Positions 1 through 6,987 of a stretch of DNA of 37,354 nt are shown in pieces (the first letter of the stretch is position 1; every line of letters starts with the position of its first letter). The position numbers were made by a program, and so were the translations under genes. The notes below the pieces were generated by a model. It saw only the letters and a program-made list of their open reading frames with translations, ran no database searches and was not told where the DNA came from. Origin of the DNA: a virus; the IMG/VR virus record IMGVR_UViG_3300025769_000336, positions 1 to 37,354 of that record. The stretch is one strand, 5' to 3'.

Positions 1-234
1 ACTAAAGTTTATGTAAACGAACTAAAGTTAGAAAATATTGTTTCTAGTGGTGGTACTTGTGACCTTAAAAAATTAGACATTGGTGAATTAGAAATTACGT
101 TTAATAGAATAGGTGGAGATAATTCTTTAGTATCTAAAGCATTAACAGTATCAAGTACAGTTACATCAGCAAATTGGGTAGTAGATGGCAACATTGAAGT
201 CCTGATGGGTGAAGTAGCAAGAAAGCCTAACTAA
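1..234 (+). CDS. C-terminal fragment of a late virion or membrane protein (5' end outside window)
   Basis: An open frame runs from the first base to a TAA at 232-234 with no start inside the window, so only the last 77 residues are present. It is almost identical to the C-terminus of the protein encoded at 34471-35586. 224 of 234 bases match; eight codons differ, of which only codon 73 (Ala here, Thr there) changes the residue. The fragment is beta-rich with short alternating hydrophobic strands (for example KLDIGELEITF). Its stop overlaps the next start (TAATG). I do not know the function. The near-silent divergence says both copies are, or recently were, functional proteins under selection. 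Confidence 0.9.
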   Translation, partial: TKVYVNELKLENIVSSGGTCDLKKLDIGELEITFNRIGGDNSLVSKALTVSSTVTSANWVVDGNIEVLMGEVARKPN

Positions 235-389
235 TGCCGCTATACGAATACATCTGTGATAACGATAAATGTGAGACTGAAACTTTTGATGTGCTTACAA
301 GTTTTGAAGATAGTGAAGAGATCTGTCCGAAGTGTAAAGAGAAGAGTAAAGAGAGAAAGAAGTTTTATCAATTTGATTTTAGGATGTAG
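234..389 (+). CDS. FmdB-type small zinc-ribbon protein
   Basis: A 51-residue protein starting MPLYEYIC, the typical opening of FmdB/putative regulatory zinc-ribbon proteins. Four cysteines can form one zinc site: C8 and C13 near the start, and a CPKC knuckle at 31-34. The C-terminus is basic and aromatic (RKKFYQFDFRM). The start overlaps the preceding stop (TAATG), so translation is probably coupled. A second version lies at 35649-35804 with the same length and an almost identical C-terminus but a divergent middle. FmdB-like genes are frequent in tailed phages; their role there is not established, and a regulatory role is only the family guess. Confidence 0.8.
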   Translation: MPLYEYICDNDKCETETFDVLTSFEDSEEICPKCKEKSKERKKFYQFDFRM

Positions 390-411
390 GGCCTAGTTAT
401 AGTCCAGGCCC
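389..411. terminator. Convergent-junction stem-loop
   Basis: A perfect 6-bp stem, GGGCCT (389-394) with AGGCCC (406-411), and an 11-nt loop. It overlaps the last base of the FmdB-like stop codon and ends 16 bp before the stop of the leftward ATPase gene. It lacks a long T-run, so it is a weak intrinsic terminator candidate. Its position between converging operons supports a bidirectional transcription stop. Confidence 0.5.
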
Positions 412-426
412 AAGACTACTTGTTAA

Positions 427-2028
427 CTAATCGTATTTGCCGTTAGGCTTCCACCTTGGAACGGGCTTGTAGGTTGCATAATTCCTTAGAACAACAGTTG
501 CATCCTGATCTTCCTTGGCGGTAAAAGTATTTATCTCTTTCATCCACCTATTTCTACCGCTACTCCACTTGCCAGTAAAACCTTTCCAAAGTGCCTTAGC
601 CATCTTGCTTTCAACGGCTAAATTGTACTGCCCTCGATGCTCAACATGACTTCCATGGTCAGCATGAGATAGTTCATGAATAATGATCCCAACAACCTCC
701 TCAGTAATATTGGCAAACCAATATTTACCTGGATGTAAGTGAGCAAGATTGAAGGTAAGATTATTATCTCCAAAACAAGCAGCAGCCTTGTACTTCCAGT
801 CTCTTGTAAAAGAAACCTTAACCTCATGATTATTAAGCTCAACGCTTAACCACCTTGCAAATTCTGCAATCTTAAGGTGGTCATTTACAAGATTGATTGT
901 AGATTTTTTACCATCCCCAAAACCAATCCCAAAACCTTCAGGCTGCGGTCTCTGAAACTTACTAGAAGTAGTTTCTAAACCATTTTCTTTCATCCTTTCC
1001 CTCTCCCGTTTAGACATTGATCTTCCATCAATCAAATCTTTGCCTTTAGCAAACGCTTCTTCGTTAGCATAAGCATTGAAAGGATCTTTAATCATTGCAT
1101 TTTCTCCAAACTTCTCATCCATGACTTTCTTCACAGTTTCATCTGTGGTTCGGTCATCCTCAACCGCAGTAGTAACCCAAGCATTACCAGCTTCAACTTC
1201 ATTCAGAATGTCCATGGTCACATTCAAAGTCTCTGCATAAACATCTTGCAGATAAGAATCTGAAACGACATCCCTGTTTGGAGGAAGCGGAACCTTTTGA
1301 TTGATGTCAACATCATAAGGCATTTCGGTATCTTGAATGTAGATACCCATTTCGTAGATGCCACCCTTCTTATCTTCATCACCATCATCAATCGGCCTGT
1401 AGACATCAATCCTAGTCTTTCTCTTGGTAGTTCTGACTGGGCTGTTTGAATCATCAGCAATAACTGTTTTTAGTATTGCTTCAACATCATCGACCTTTTC
1501 CCTTTTTACTAAGGGTTTTACATCCGCTGCATCACTTGTCACAATGTATTCAACACCTTGTGGTGGTATGAAAGTAACTAACATATCAACACACGCTTGA
1601 ATCTCATCTTGCCTACCACCTACTGTAGCCAAAATCTTTGTGCCTACAGTTCTATCGTTCTTCCTCTTGATCCTGCCACCTTCTTTAGGGAATTTTACTG
1701 TGTGGCCCACAGTTTCAATAGTTGCATATTTAGCAACTGAAAGTAATTCCTTCTCACCGATATTGAATCGACCTCTTACATCAGCCTTAGCTCTTTTAGC
1801 CGTTGGTTTCATAAGAGTCCAGGAATCGGTAATGTCCTGGAAGCCAGCACCATCATCTTCGACAGTTATCTGGATTAGCCCTCTACCTTCGTGACTGATG
1901 TCAACTTTGCAGAAGTTTATTTCCTCATCCCAGCAGTTTGCAATTAGCTCCTTCACTAATTGCCACAAAGGCCTACCTTCGTGTAAGGCTCTCATTCCTT
2001 GAGTGGAAACTTCAAACCTGTTTTTCAT
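427..2028 (-). CDS. GHKL-fold ATPase with C-terminal HExxH metallopeptidase-like motif
   Basis: A 533-residue protein. The N-terminal third has the Bergerat (GHKL) ATP site: N-box KELIANCWDE (26-35, with E27, N31, D34), G1 box DDGAGF (58-63) and a G2-like lid GRFNIGEKEL (86-95). This is the fold of Hsp90, MutL and the phage rIIA N-terminus. The C-terminal part carries HELSHADHGSHVEH (451-464), an HExxH zinc-protease signature with further histidines. The middle (about 130-400) is not recognised. The start has a strong GGAGGT six bases upstream and a good promoter before it. An ATPase joined to a putative protease could remodel or cleave a host target; that is inference. Phage rIIA-like is an alternative label for the N-terminus only. 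Confidence 0.75.
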   Translation of the reverse strand: MKNRFEVSTQGMRALHEGRPLWQLVKELIANCWDEEINFCKVDISHEGRGLIQITVEDDGAGFQDITDSWTLMKPTAKRAKADVRGRFNIGEKELLSVAKYATIETVGHTVKFPKEGGRIKRKNDRTVGTKILATVGGRQDEIQACVDMLVTFIPPQGVEYIVTSDAADVKPLVKREKVDDVEAILKTVIADDSNSPVRTTKRKTRIDVYRPIDDGDEDKKGGIYEMGIYIQDTEMPYDVDINQKVPLPPNRDVVSDSYLQDVYAETLNVTMDILNEVEAGNAWVTTAVEDDRTTDETVKKVMDEKFGENAMIKDPFNAYANEEAFAKGKDLIDGRSMSKRERERMKENGLETTSSKFQRPQPEGFGIGFGDGKKSTINLVNDHLKIAEFARWLSVELNNHEVKVSFTRDWKYKAAACFGDNNLTFNLAHLHPGKYWFANITEEVVGIIIHELSHADHGSHVEHRGQYNLAVESKMAKALWKGFTGKWSSGRNRWMKEINTFTAKEDQDATVVLRNYATYKPVPRWKPNGKYD

Positions 2029-2032
2029 TTCT

Positions 2033-2111
2033 ACCTCCGTAGATTGTTTGTTTTGAGATTAAAAATTAAAATCTCTACAATCAATTCTATACTAATACAG
2101 GCCATTGTCAA
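2033..2111 (-). promoter_or_regulatory. Promoter and stem-loop leader of the ATPase gene
   Basis: On the minus strand there is TTGACA (2111-2106), a 16-bp spacer and TAGAAT (2089-2084). The predicted transcript would begin near 2077, immediately before a stem-loop with 6-bp arms GAGATT/AATCTC (2075-2055). Then follow the box ACAAACAATC (2051-2042) and the ribosome site GGAGGT (2038-2033). The same order (hairpin, ACAAACAAT, GGAGG) recurs before other leftward genes. The rest of the 2029-2244 gap shows nothing I recognise. Confidence 0.6.
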
Positions 2112-2244
2112 TCCATAACACCCCAAAATAAAGGGTAAAAACATGGACTATTGATACAACATCTGTTCTTTTTTTCACAGGTCAGAGGTGTTTTAGGTTT
2201 GAGTAATTTTTGTACAAGTAAAAAAACAATCGTAACAAAAATAT

Positions 2245-3108
2245 TTATTTGTTATAAATGTTTGGGTTTTCTAATCTGTATTCTTGTTTTAAACCTTTGT
2301 TGTATTCATCTTTAAGTATTGCAACACCTTCACTTGAAAACTGTGCTGATTGCGTAATCATGCCTACCCAGGTCGTTGAATCGTATTTCTTTAAAATGTC
2401 TATTAACTTTTGTTCTTTATATAATTTATCTTTTTCAAAAAAAACTAAAAATTTATTTACAGACCTTAACATTCCTGAAGTTGTAGCCTTTTTATTAACT
2501 GATTTTGGAGAACCATCAAAAGATTTTCTTAAAATGTTAATAACTTTTTCAAGGTTGCCAACATTATGTAAATCATTTAGGTCTCGTATTGATGTAATGT
2601 TTGGATAACTTTTAGTTGTGCCGCTAAAACCTATAATTTGTGTTCCAGTTTTATCACATATATTAACTATTTCATGGGTTTTTTTATCTTCCATTACCCA
2701 GTCAGCTCTAAAGAGATCAACAGGTTTCATAGGTTGTACATTTTTATTTCTTATTTTGTATTCTTCGGCCCTTTGTTTTTCTGATAAACCTTCTGGCAGT
2801 AAAGATGCTTTGAAATGAAAGTCATTTCCATATTTTTTTTGCATGGCTTGATGCCTGTGATTGCCATCACATATTTCATATAGCTTCCCGTTTTCATTTG
2901 GTATTCTTGAAACTGTAATTTCACCAACTTTTTTAAAATCAAATATTGCTGCCAACCTATTTACATGATTTTGTACAACTGGTCTTCCGTAATTTTTTGG
3001 CACATAACAATCACTTACTTTAATAACAACCTTTTCTAGCTCTTTAAGTGTGTGGCTACCTTTTACTATTTCTGTATTTTCATCATAGTTTTTTATTTTT
3101 GCAAACAT
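2245..3108 (-). CDS. ParB/sulfiredoxin-fold protein
   Basis: A 287-residue protein. The motif ICDGNHRHQAM (about residues 79-89) is the GxxR/H core of ParB N-terminal-like domains, preceded by a beta-strand-rich stretch that mentions a guiding strand pair (VGEITVSRI). Such domains can bind CTP or ATP, act as nucleases, or serve as DNA-binding regulators. The region after about residue 130 is helical and unassigned. I chose the ATG at 3108 because TGGAGG lies just upstream; an upstream TTG in frame (3138) has no ribosome site. It stands apart from its neighbours, with a terminator upstream and a 216-bp gap downstream, so it is probably its own transcription unit. Exact function is unknown. Confidence 0.65.
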   Translation of the reverse strand: MFAKIKNYDENTEIVKGSHTLKELEKVVIKVSDCYVPKNYGRPVVQNHVNRLAAIFDFKKVGEITVSRIPNENGKLYEICDGNHRHQAMQKKYGNDFHFKASLLPEGLSEKQRAEEYKIRNKNVQPMKPVDLFRADWVMEDKKTHEIVNICDKTGTQIIGFSGTTKSYPNITSIRDLNDLHNVGNLEKVINILRKSFDGSPKSVNKKATTSGMLRSVNKFLVFFEKDKLYKEQKLIDILKKYDSTTWVGMITQSAQFSSEGVAILKDEYNKGLKQEYRLENPNIYNK

Positions 3109-3165
3109 ATTCCTCCATTTATATTTATTTGAAAACAAAATATATCATACTTTTATCACATAAGT

Positions 3166-3220
3166 ACAAATTTGTTATTCTAAACTTAAATATCTACTTA
3201 CAGACTTTGATATAACAAAT
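3166..3220. repeat. ATAACAAAT inverted repeat upstream of the ParB-like gene
   Basis: ATTTGTTAT (3170-3178) and its exact reverse complement ATAACAAAT (3212-3220) face each other 33 bp apart. The first arm overlaps the 10-bp palindrome ACAAATTTGT (3166-3175). They sit 60-110 bp upstream of the ParB-like start. A third ATAACAAAT lies at the 3' end of the same gene (2255-2247, minus strand). A binding site for autoregulation is possible but unproven; the stretch is very AT-rich, which raises the chance of coincidence. Confidence 0.4.
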
Positions 3221-3253
3221 AAAAAAAAGACTCCTGACTTTTACACCAGGAGC
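3220..3253 (-). terminator. Rho-independent terminator of the leftward replication operon
   Basis: Read on the minus strand, CTCCTG (3252-3247) pairs with CAGGAG (3236-3231) around a 10-nt loop and is followed directly by an uninterrupted T-run (complement of 3221-3228). It lies about 140 bp beyond the stop of the last gene of the resolvase operon. Confidence 0.85.
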
Positions 3254-3286
3254 CTATACAAACAATCCACTAACTTGGAGGTTAAC
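3229..3286 (+). promoter_or_regulatory. Orphan copy of the early-gene leader, in opposite orientation
   Basis: On the plus strand this has a stem-loop (3231-3252), the box ACAAACAATC (3258-3267) and TGGAGGTTAAC (3276-3286). This is the same order as the leaders of the leftward early genes, yet no convincing plus-strand gene follows: the best ORF, 3304-3399, starts 22 bases after GGAGG. Read on the minus strand, the same bases form the 3' part of the transcript that ends at the terminator, and they are complementary to the early-gene leaders. It is either a remnant leader of a lost gene or an antisense RNA. The remaining bases up to 3395 hold nothing else I recognise. Confidence 0.45.
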
Positions 3287-3395
3287 TCAAGTAGTGTGGA
3301 TAAATGATTCTATATCAGAATGTAATTCATGTAAACAAAACTGTCCAAGAACTAAAAGGACACTTTCGTAAAATTTCCCAGAATAGAATGTCATT

Positions 3396-3653
3396 TTAGA
3401 ATGTCTCCAGAAATATGGGTGTATACTCACCAACCCAAGCACCAGTTACATTATATTCAAAATACTCTACTGCTTCTTCGTCAGACATTCCATCTCTTTC
3501 CATAAGTATCTCAATACATTTCTGCCTATCATAGACTGCCAGAGCTTTGTTAAACTGCTGCCCTACCCCAATCAAAGCATCTTCAAAGCCGTCAGCAAGT
3601 AATGCTTCAGGGTTGTGCTGACTTATAAATTCTTTTTTCTCTTCGTCTTTCAT
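3396..3653 (-). CDS. Conserved small phage protein paired with the resolvase
   Basis: An 85-residue acidic, mostly helical protein. A conserved-looking C-terminal signature (DEEAVEYFEYNVTGAWVGEY, about 57-76) also occurs in the homologue at 35999-36316. The start overlaps the stop of the upstream PD-(D/E)xK gene (ATGA), and both copies in the window keep this exact coupling, which suggests a shared job. I recognise it only as a type of hypothetical protein often seen in marine phages. No catalytic motif is visible. Confidence 0.8.
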   Translation of the reverse strand: MKDEEKKEFISQHNPEALLADGFEDALIGVGQQFNKALAVYDRQKCIEILMERDGMSDEEAVEYFEYNVTGAWVGEYTPIFLETF

Positions 3654-4033
3654 ATTCCTAAATCTAAAGTTGATTCAAGACTTTTCTTTATTTTTTTCTC
3701 TTCTAATCTAATATGTTCTGTAAGTTTTAAAAATGTAGCAAGATCTAGTGTGACTAGATGAACTGCTTTCTTTTCGTTTACCTTATGTGTTTGACATACT
3801 ATTGGTATTTTATTTGTTGCTCTACCAGCTTTCATAGCTTGATCTACAGCTTTCAATGTCCTGGCACTTACAACCTTACCTGCTTTAACTTCAGCAGCAA
3901 ACTTAATTGTTTCTACATCAGGAACATCTCCTGATTGTCTACCTGTTACAGGGATTCTTTTTGCGTTTACTGCATCTCCGCCAAGAAACTCTGCCCACTT
4001 CCTCTCCCAATTTTTCCATGTTGATCTATCCAT
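3650..4033 (-). CDS. PD-(D/E)xK endonuclease, probable Holliday junction resolvase
   Basis: A 127-residue protein. After an N-terminal helix (WERKWAEFLGG) come RIPVTGRQSGDVPDV and AAEVKAGK, giving the acidic-helix, PD and ExK layout of Hjc-like and VRR-NUC-like resolvases. A C-terminal helix is lysine-rich. It probably trims or resolves branched replication DNA before packaging. The start at 4033 has GGAGG eight bases upstream; the frame is open further upstream, but that part overlaps a separate small gene. It overlaps its downstream partner by 4 bases. The homologue at 36313-36684 keeps the GRxGxDxPD and EVK motifs, supporting the active-site assignment. Confidence 0.78.
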   Translation of the reverse strand: MDRSTWKNWERKWAEFLGGDAVNAKRIPVTGRQSGDVPDVETIKFAAEVKAGKVVSARTLKAVDQAMKAGRATNKIPIVCQTHKVNEKKAVHLVTLDLATFLKLTEHIRLEEKKIKKSLESTLDLGI

Positions 4034-4184
4034 TTTTTTTCCTCCATACACTACCGAACCTACCATCCATGCTATTGAATCCCTCTTTCTCCTCGCCGCA
4101 CTTACACTTTCCAGTAGACACAGGGCCATTCGGTGGTGGAAATATAAATTTATGTATATGTTTATTTTTATCTTCTGACATCAT
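4026..4184 (-). CDS. Small CxC/histidine zinc-binding-like protein
   Basis: A 52-residue protein nested between the loader and the resolvase, overlapping both ends (17 bp with the loader, 8 bp with the resolvase). It contains HIHKFIFPPPNGPVSTGKCK followed by CGEEKE. The pattern H, PPNGP, then cysteines and GEE recurs in small phage and prokaryotic proteins with a half zinc-finger. The start at 4184 follows a modest GGAAAG. The stop (TAG) lies just inside the resolvase start, a coupled arrangement. Role unknown; DNA or protein binding is a guess. Confidence 0.7.
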   Translation of the reverse strand: MMSEDKNKHIHKFIFPPPNGPVSTGKCKCGEEKEGFNSMDGRFGSVWRKKNG

Positions 4185-4971
4185 ATGCTTTCCACATAGA
4201 TACCAACTTACCTTCTGCTTTCTCACCTTGTTTAGACAATACCCTACTCATTACCCTTTGCCCTACTATGTTTGATAGTGCGGCTTCTGGGTTCTTTGCT
4301 TGGTTATCTTTGATGTTTCCTGCTACGAGTGTTGGCATGAATCTGTCTGATCTGTGTACTATGACCTCTTGAAGAGTTGTTCTAAGGTAATCGTTATTAT
4401 CCCAAGAAACATACATTTCATCAAGGATTAACATTTCTTTGGTTAGCAAAGAGTCTTTAAATTTGTGTACATTTTCCATATCTCTCATTCTGTGACCAAA
4501 GATTGTGCCAGTCACATACCAAACATCCATACCCGCATTGATAAGTTCGTTGGCTGCCGATTCGCACAAGTGAGTTTTACCTGTTCCTGTTGGACCTGTA
4601 AGCATAATCAGGTATGGAGTCTTCTTCTGAATCCATCTACCAACAATGTTCTTTGCGTTCCTACATTGTGTCCTGGCTTCAACAGATGTCTGTTTATCAG
4701 GGTTGTAGTCTGAAAACGTGTATAAAGCCCTGTTAAGGCCATCAAAACCTGCAAGGTCATACTTTATCTTTGCTAAATCCTGTGGTTGTTCTTCTTTGCA
4801 ATCAGGACATGGGATGTATTTCACGTTCTGTTTGTCTACTTCTCTTGGCCTAAGCCACTTCATATCGTCACAAGTTCTGCATGAGATTAGTTGTGTACGA
4901 TCATAGCTTGTCGAATATGTCTTCCCCTGTGGGCTTTCCCGCTTCAAGTGATCGAAGTTTAGTTTTTCCAT
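4168..4971 (-). CDS. dnaC-like: DnaC/IstB-like AAA+ helicase loader
   Basis: A 267-residue protein. A zinc-knuckle pair, CRTC (31-34) and CPDC (55-58), precedes an AAA+ domain with Walker A GPTGTGKTH (126-134), Walker B MLILDE (180-185), and sensor-region sequences (VAGNI and an arginine-rich end). This matches phage and primosomal DnaC-like loaders that place the host replicative helicase at the origin. It follows and overlaps the initiator gene by 71 bp, the same initiator-then-loader order as lambda O and P. The start is supported by AGAGG upstream. With no phage polymerase or helicase in the window, it most likely hijacks host DnaB. Confidence 0.88.
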   Translation of the reverse strand: MEKLNFDHLKRESPQGKTYSTSYDRTQLISCRTCDDMKWLRPREVDKQNVKYIPCPDCKEEQPQDLAKIKYDLAGFDGLNRALYTFSDYNPDKQTSVEARTQCRNAKNIVGRWIQKKTPYLIMLTGPTGTGKTHLCESAANELINAGMDVWYVTGTIFGHRMRDMENVHKFKDSLLTKEMLILDEMYVSWDNNDYLRTTLQEVIVHRSDRFMPTLVAGNIKDNQAKNPEAALSNIVGQRVMSRVLSKQGEKAEGKLVSMWKAYDVRR

Positions 4972-5665
4972 TTCTTTGTTCCTCTTTCTTGCACCAATTT
5001 ATGAATGCACTTAGTGGTTGTTTGTATTTGTATTTCTTCTCAATCTCAACTCCAGTAAAGAATGCTAAAGCTGAATTATGGAGAATGTTATCAGAAAATC
5101 TTTTTTCTTGCATAGCAATCCAATCTTCGTTAAGTTTGAGTCCATCCATCTTTCGCAAGGTTTCTACCCAATCTTTTTCTTTCTTTATACTTTCTTTCTT
5201 TTTATTAAGATTTATTATTCTTTTCTTTTCTTTTGTATTACTTTTCTTTTCTTTTCTTAATCCATCGGACATAGATGTCCTCTGGTTTTTATCGTTGTCA
5301 TGTCCATCGGACACGGATGTCCTATGGTTTAGGTTAGAGTCATCAGAAAAATGTCCTACGAATTGTATGCAATTTTCATCGTGTTCTCTTGTGTTATCAC
5401 CAGTAATTATCCGATAGACATTACCAACATATTTACCTTTTGTTTGAGCCTTAGATATTTGGATTAGTTTTAAATCCTGGAGTTGTAGTAGCAACCTTCG
5501 TATTTGTCTTTCAACAAGCCCTGTCTTCTGACTTAGAATCTTCTGACTGGGCCAAGCACAAAGACAACCATTTCTAGCGTAATCTAATAATACTAACAAC
5601 AGTAGTCTTTGCCCTGACTTTAATCCGTCTAATCTAAATGCCCATCCATGATGAGCAAACGACAT
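4901..5665 (-). CDS. Lambda-O-like replication initiator with N-terminal winged helix
   Basis: A 254-residue protein. Residues about 8-75 form a winged helix (GLKSGQRLLLLVLLDYA, then WPSQKILSQKTGLVERQIRR), as in phage replication proteins. The middle (about 95-165) is low complexity and lysine-rich, with a repeated element (HRTSVSDG, QRTSMSDG). The C-terminus is a compact helical domain, probably the contact with the loader. The DNA encoding the middle carries repeats and a long AT/purine tract that look like an origin. The start overlaps the preceding stop (TAATG). A DnaD-like label would also fit. Confidence 0.78.
   Translation of the reverse strand: MSFAHHGWAFRLDGLKSGQRLLLLVLLDYARNGCLCAWPSQKILSQKTGLVERQIRRLLLQLQDLKLIQISKAQTKGKYVGNVYRIITGDNTREHDENCIQFVGHFSDDSNLNHRTSVSDGHDNDKNQRTSMSDGLRKEKKSNTKEKKRIINLNKKKESIKKEKDWVETLRKMDGLKLNEDWIAMQEKRFSDNILHNSALAFFTGVEIEKKYKYKQPLSAFINWCKKEEQRNGKTKLRSLEAGKPTGEDIFDKL
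5174..5360. other. Putative replication origin inside the initiator gene
   Basis: Two direct repeats, 5261-5288 and 5303-5330, match at 25 of 28 positions with a 42-bp period. Each contains a dyad: GGACATAGATGTCC (5267-5280) and GGACACGGATGTCC (5309-5322). A degenerate third ATGTCC element is at 5351-5356. Next to them, 5174-5260 is almost purely pyrimidine on the plus strand and very AT-rich, a candidate unwinding element. Iterons plus an AT-rich tract inside the initiator gene is the layout of the lambda origin. Confidence 0.55.
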
Positions 5666-6438
5666 TAGAGTTTACCATTCTGTGCGTTTGTAATAGCTTC
5701 TCTACATTTAGTTTCTAATTTCATATTTTTTAGACACCAATTTGCCCAACCACCATCATTCTTTACTACATCTATCAGTTCTTTGCCCTTGTATTCTGAC
5801 CAAGGAGTTCCAGGTTTACCTCCAATTGTAACTCTCCAAACTCCATTCTCGTCTTCTTGACAAGGTGTAAATGGTGCATCAGGATCAAAGGAAGTATTTG
5901 ACTCACTAATTCCAATAGTAGTTTGATCGTTTCGTTGGTAAGCTGGGCCTTGAGTATTTTGGAATACATCAGCAACTTCTCCCGCCGCACTTCTTTTAAC
6001 AATGTCCTCGTCTTGGGAGAACAAACCAAAAGCATTACAAGCGTATCTAATTCCAAGCACGAAAGCCCTTTTATAACTGATAGCCATTCCTCTTTGACGA
6101 TCAGGTAGCCCTCGTTCAGTTGTATCCCAGGTTCCAACACCTGATCCAATCTGCTTTCCATCTCCATCCATGATGTCAAGAGTTGTAGTTATCTTAAGGT
6201 TACCTTCCCCAAGCGGTTCTTCTTTAAGATCTTTTAATACCGCATAGTATCCAAAGTCATCAGCAAGTTTTGCCGCACCACTAATAAGCAAGAAAGTTCC
6301 TGTAACTCCCTTTATTTGCCCATAATCTCCACCTTTAATGTCCTCAACCATTGTTTCTTTTACTTTCATGGATCTTTGCAATTTAGTTTCAATTACAAAT
6401 TCTCCTAAATCTTCTGGATGTATATCTTTACTTGCCAT
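5665..6438 (-). CDS. Putative recombination (single-strand annealing-type) protein with ExoX-C-like tail
   Basis: A 257-residue protein. Residues about 20-155 resemble a family of phage recombination-associated proteins: GVTGTFLLISGAAKLADDFG, then a beta strand pair and MAISYKRAFVLGIRYACNAF ending in FSQDEDI. The lysine/arginine helix followed by a QD-rich loop recalls Rad52/Erf-type annealing proteins. A linker follows, then GKPGTPWSEYKGKELIDVV (from about 207), resembling the small ExoX C-terminal domain. The start has GGAGGT six bases upstream. Its place in the replication operon suits recombination-dependent replication. Assignment is by pattern only. Confidence 0.5.
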   Translation of the reverse strand: MASKDIHPEDLGEFVIETKLQRSMKVKETMVEDIKGGDYGQIKGVTGTFLLISGAAKLADDFGYYAVLKDLKEEPLGEGNLKITTTLDIMDGDGKQIGSGVGTWDTTERGLPDRQRGMAISYKRAFVLGIRYACNAFGLFSQDEDIVKRSAAGEVADVFQNTQGPAYQRNDQTTIGISESNTSFDPDAPFTPCQEDENGVWRVTIGGKPGTPWSEYKGKELIDVVKNDGGWANWCLKNMKLETKCREAITNAQNGKL

Positions 6439-6580
6439 TGTTTACCTCCGTTAGTTTGCTTTTTACTCCTGCAATTACAAATTGCCTGACTAATTGTGAT
6501 GGTTTATTGCCTGTTAGTTTTTCTAAAGCCAATAATTTCTCCCATAATTCCTCTGGGAATAGTATGTGTCTTCCAATCAT
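6428..6580 (-). CDS. Ribbon-helix-helix (CopG/Arc-like) regulator
   Basis: A 50-residue protein. The N-terminus RHILFPEELWEKLLAL fits a beta strand followed by helix 1, and GNKPSQLVRQFVIAGVKSKL fits the turn and helix 2 of a ribbon-helix-helix dimer. AGGAGG precedes the ATG. The gene overlaps the upstream stop by ATGA and the downstream start by 11 bp, so it is made together with the recombination protein. Such proteins usually repress their own or nearby promoters; the early-promoter dyads at 7278 or 8744 are possible targets. Confidence 0.65.
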   Translation of the reverse strand: MIGRHILFPEELWEKLLALEKLTGNKPSQLVRQFVIAGVKSKLTEVNNGK

Positions 6581-6987
6581 AGTTCCTCCTGATTGTCTGT
6601 TTTTTTAATTTCTAGTCTATAATTTATTGCAGACCTAGATTCATCTATCGCAGCCTGAATTTTACCTTTGTATTTTCTACCTAAAGCATAAATCTTAGTG
6701 CCATTCCAAGACTTACTCTCTGGCACAACCTTAGTTAAGCTATCCCATTCTTTAGGTGTAATTAGTTCTTTAAGTTTGCCCGTCATGGAGTCATCGTTGT
6801 ATACCCACTTCGTTATCTTCTTTTGGATATTGAAGCCATCACAAGCTAACGCTTCATCATCTCCCATCCGTCTTTCAAGTTCTTCTTTTAGCAAATCCTG
6901 TTTGTTTCTAAGTGCTAGGATCTCATTGTTTATCTGTTCATAAACATTAGCAATCTGTTCATTAGTCTTATCATCTAACTTAGTCAT
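6577..6987 (-). CDS. Coiled-coil early protein of unknown function
   Basis: A 136-residue charged protein. Residues about 5-42 form a heptad-like coiled coil (EQINNEILALRNKQDLLKEE). The rest has aromatic positions (KITKWVYNDD, ESKSWNGTKIYALGRKYKG) and a lysine-rich end. Start and stop overlap neighbours (TAATG and ATGA), so it belongs to the replication operon. Long N-terminal coiled coils occur in phage nuclease inhibitors such as Gam, but I see nothing specific to that family. Confidence 0.65.
   Translation of the reverse strand: MTKLDDKTNEQIANVYEQINNEILALRNKQDLLKEELERRMGDDEALACDGFNIQKKITKWVYNDDSMTGKLKELITPKEWDSLTKVVPESKSWNGTKIYALGRKYKGKIQAAIDESRSAINYRLEIKKTDNQEEL

Noticed and set aside
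1-234. Exact terminal direct repeat of a linear genome
   Set aside because: The matching stretch at 35353-35586 differs at 10 positions and the flanks diverge, so it is not an exact terminal redundancy.
3304-3399. 31-aa plus-strand frame after the orphan leader
   Set aside because: The ATG is 22 bases after GGAGG and the frame runs into the end of a leftward gene; no sequence feature supports it.
4034-4129. Longer N-terminus for the resolvase
   Set aside because: The extension overlaps the small zinc gene and has no ribosome site, whereas the ATG at 4033 has GGAGG and matches the length of the homologue at 36313-36684.
5161-5260. CRISPR or microsatellite-like array
   Set aside because: It is a low-complexity lysine/asparagine-coding tract in the initiator, without constant repeats and unique spacers.
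4881-5417. 178-aa plus-strand frame
   Set aside because: Antisense to the initiator gene; Phe/Ser/Leu-rich composition is the complement of lysine-rich coding.
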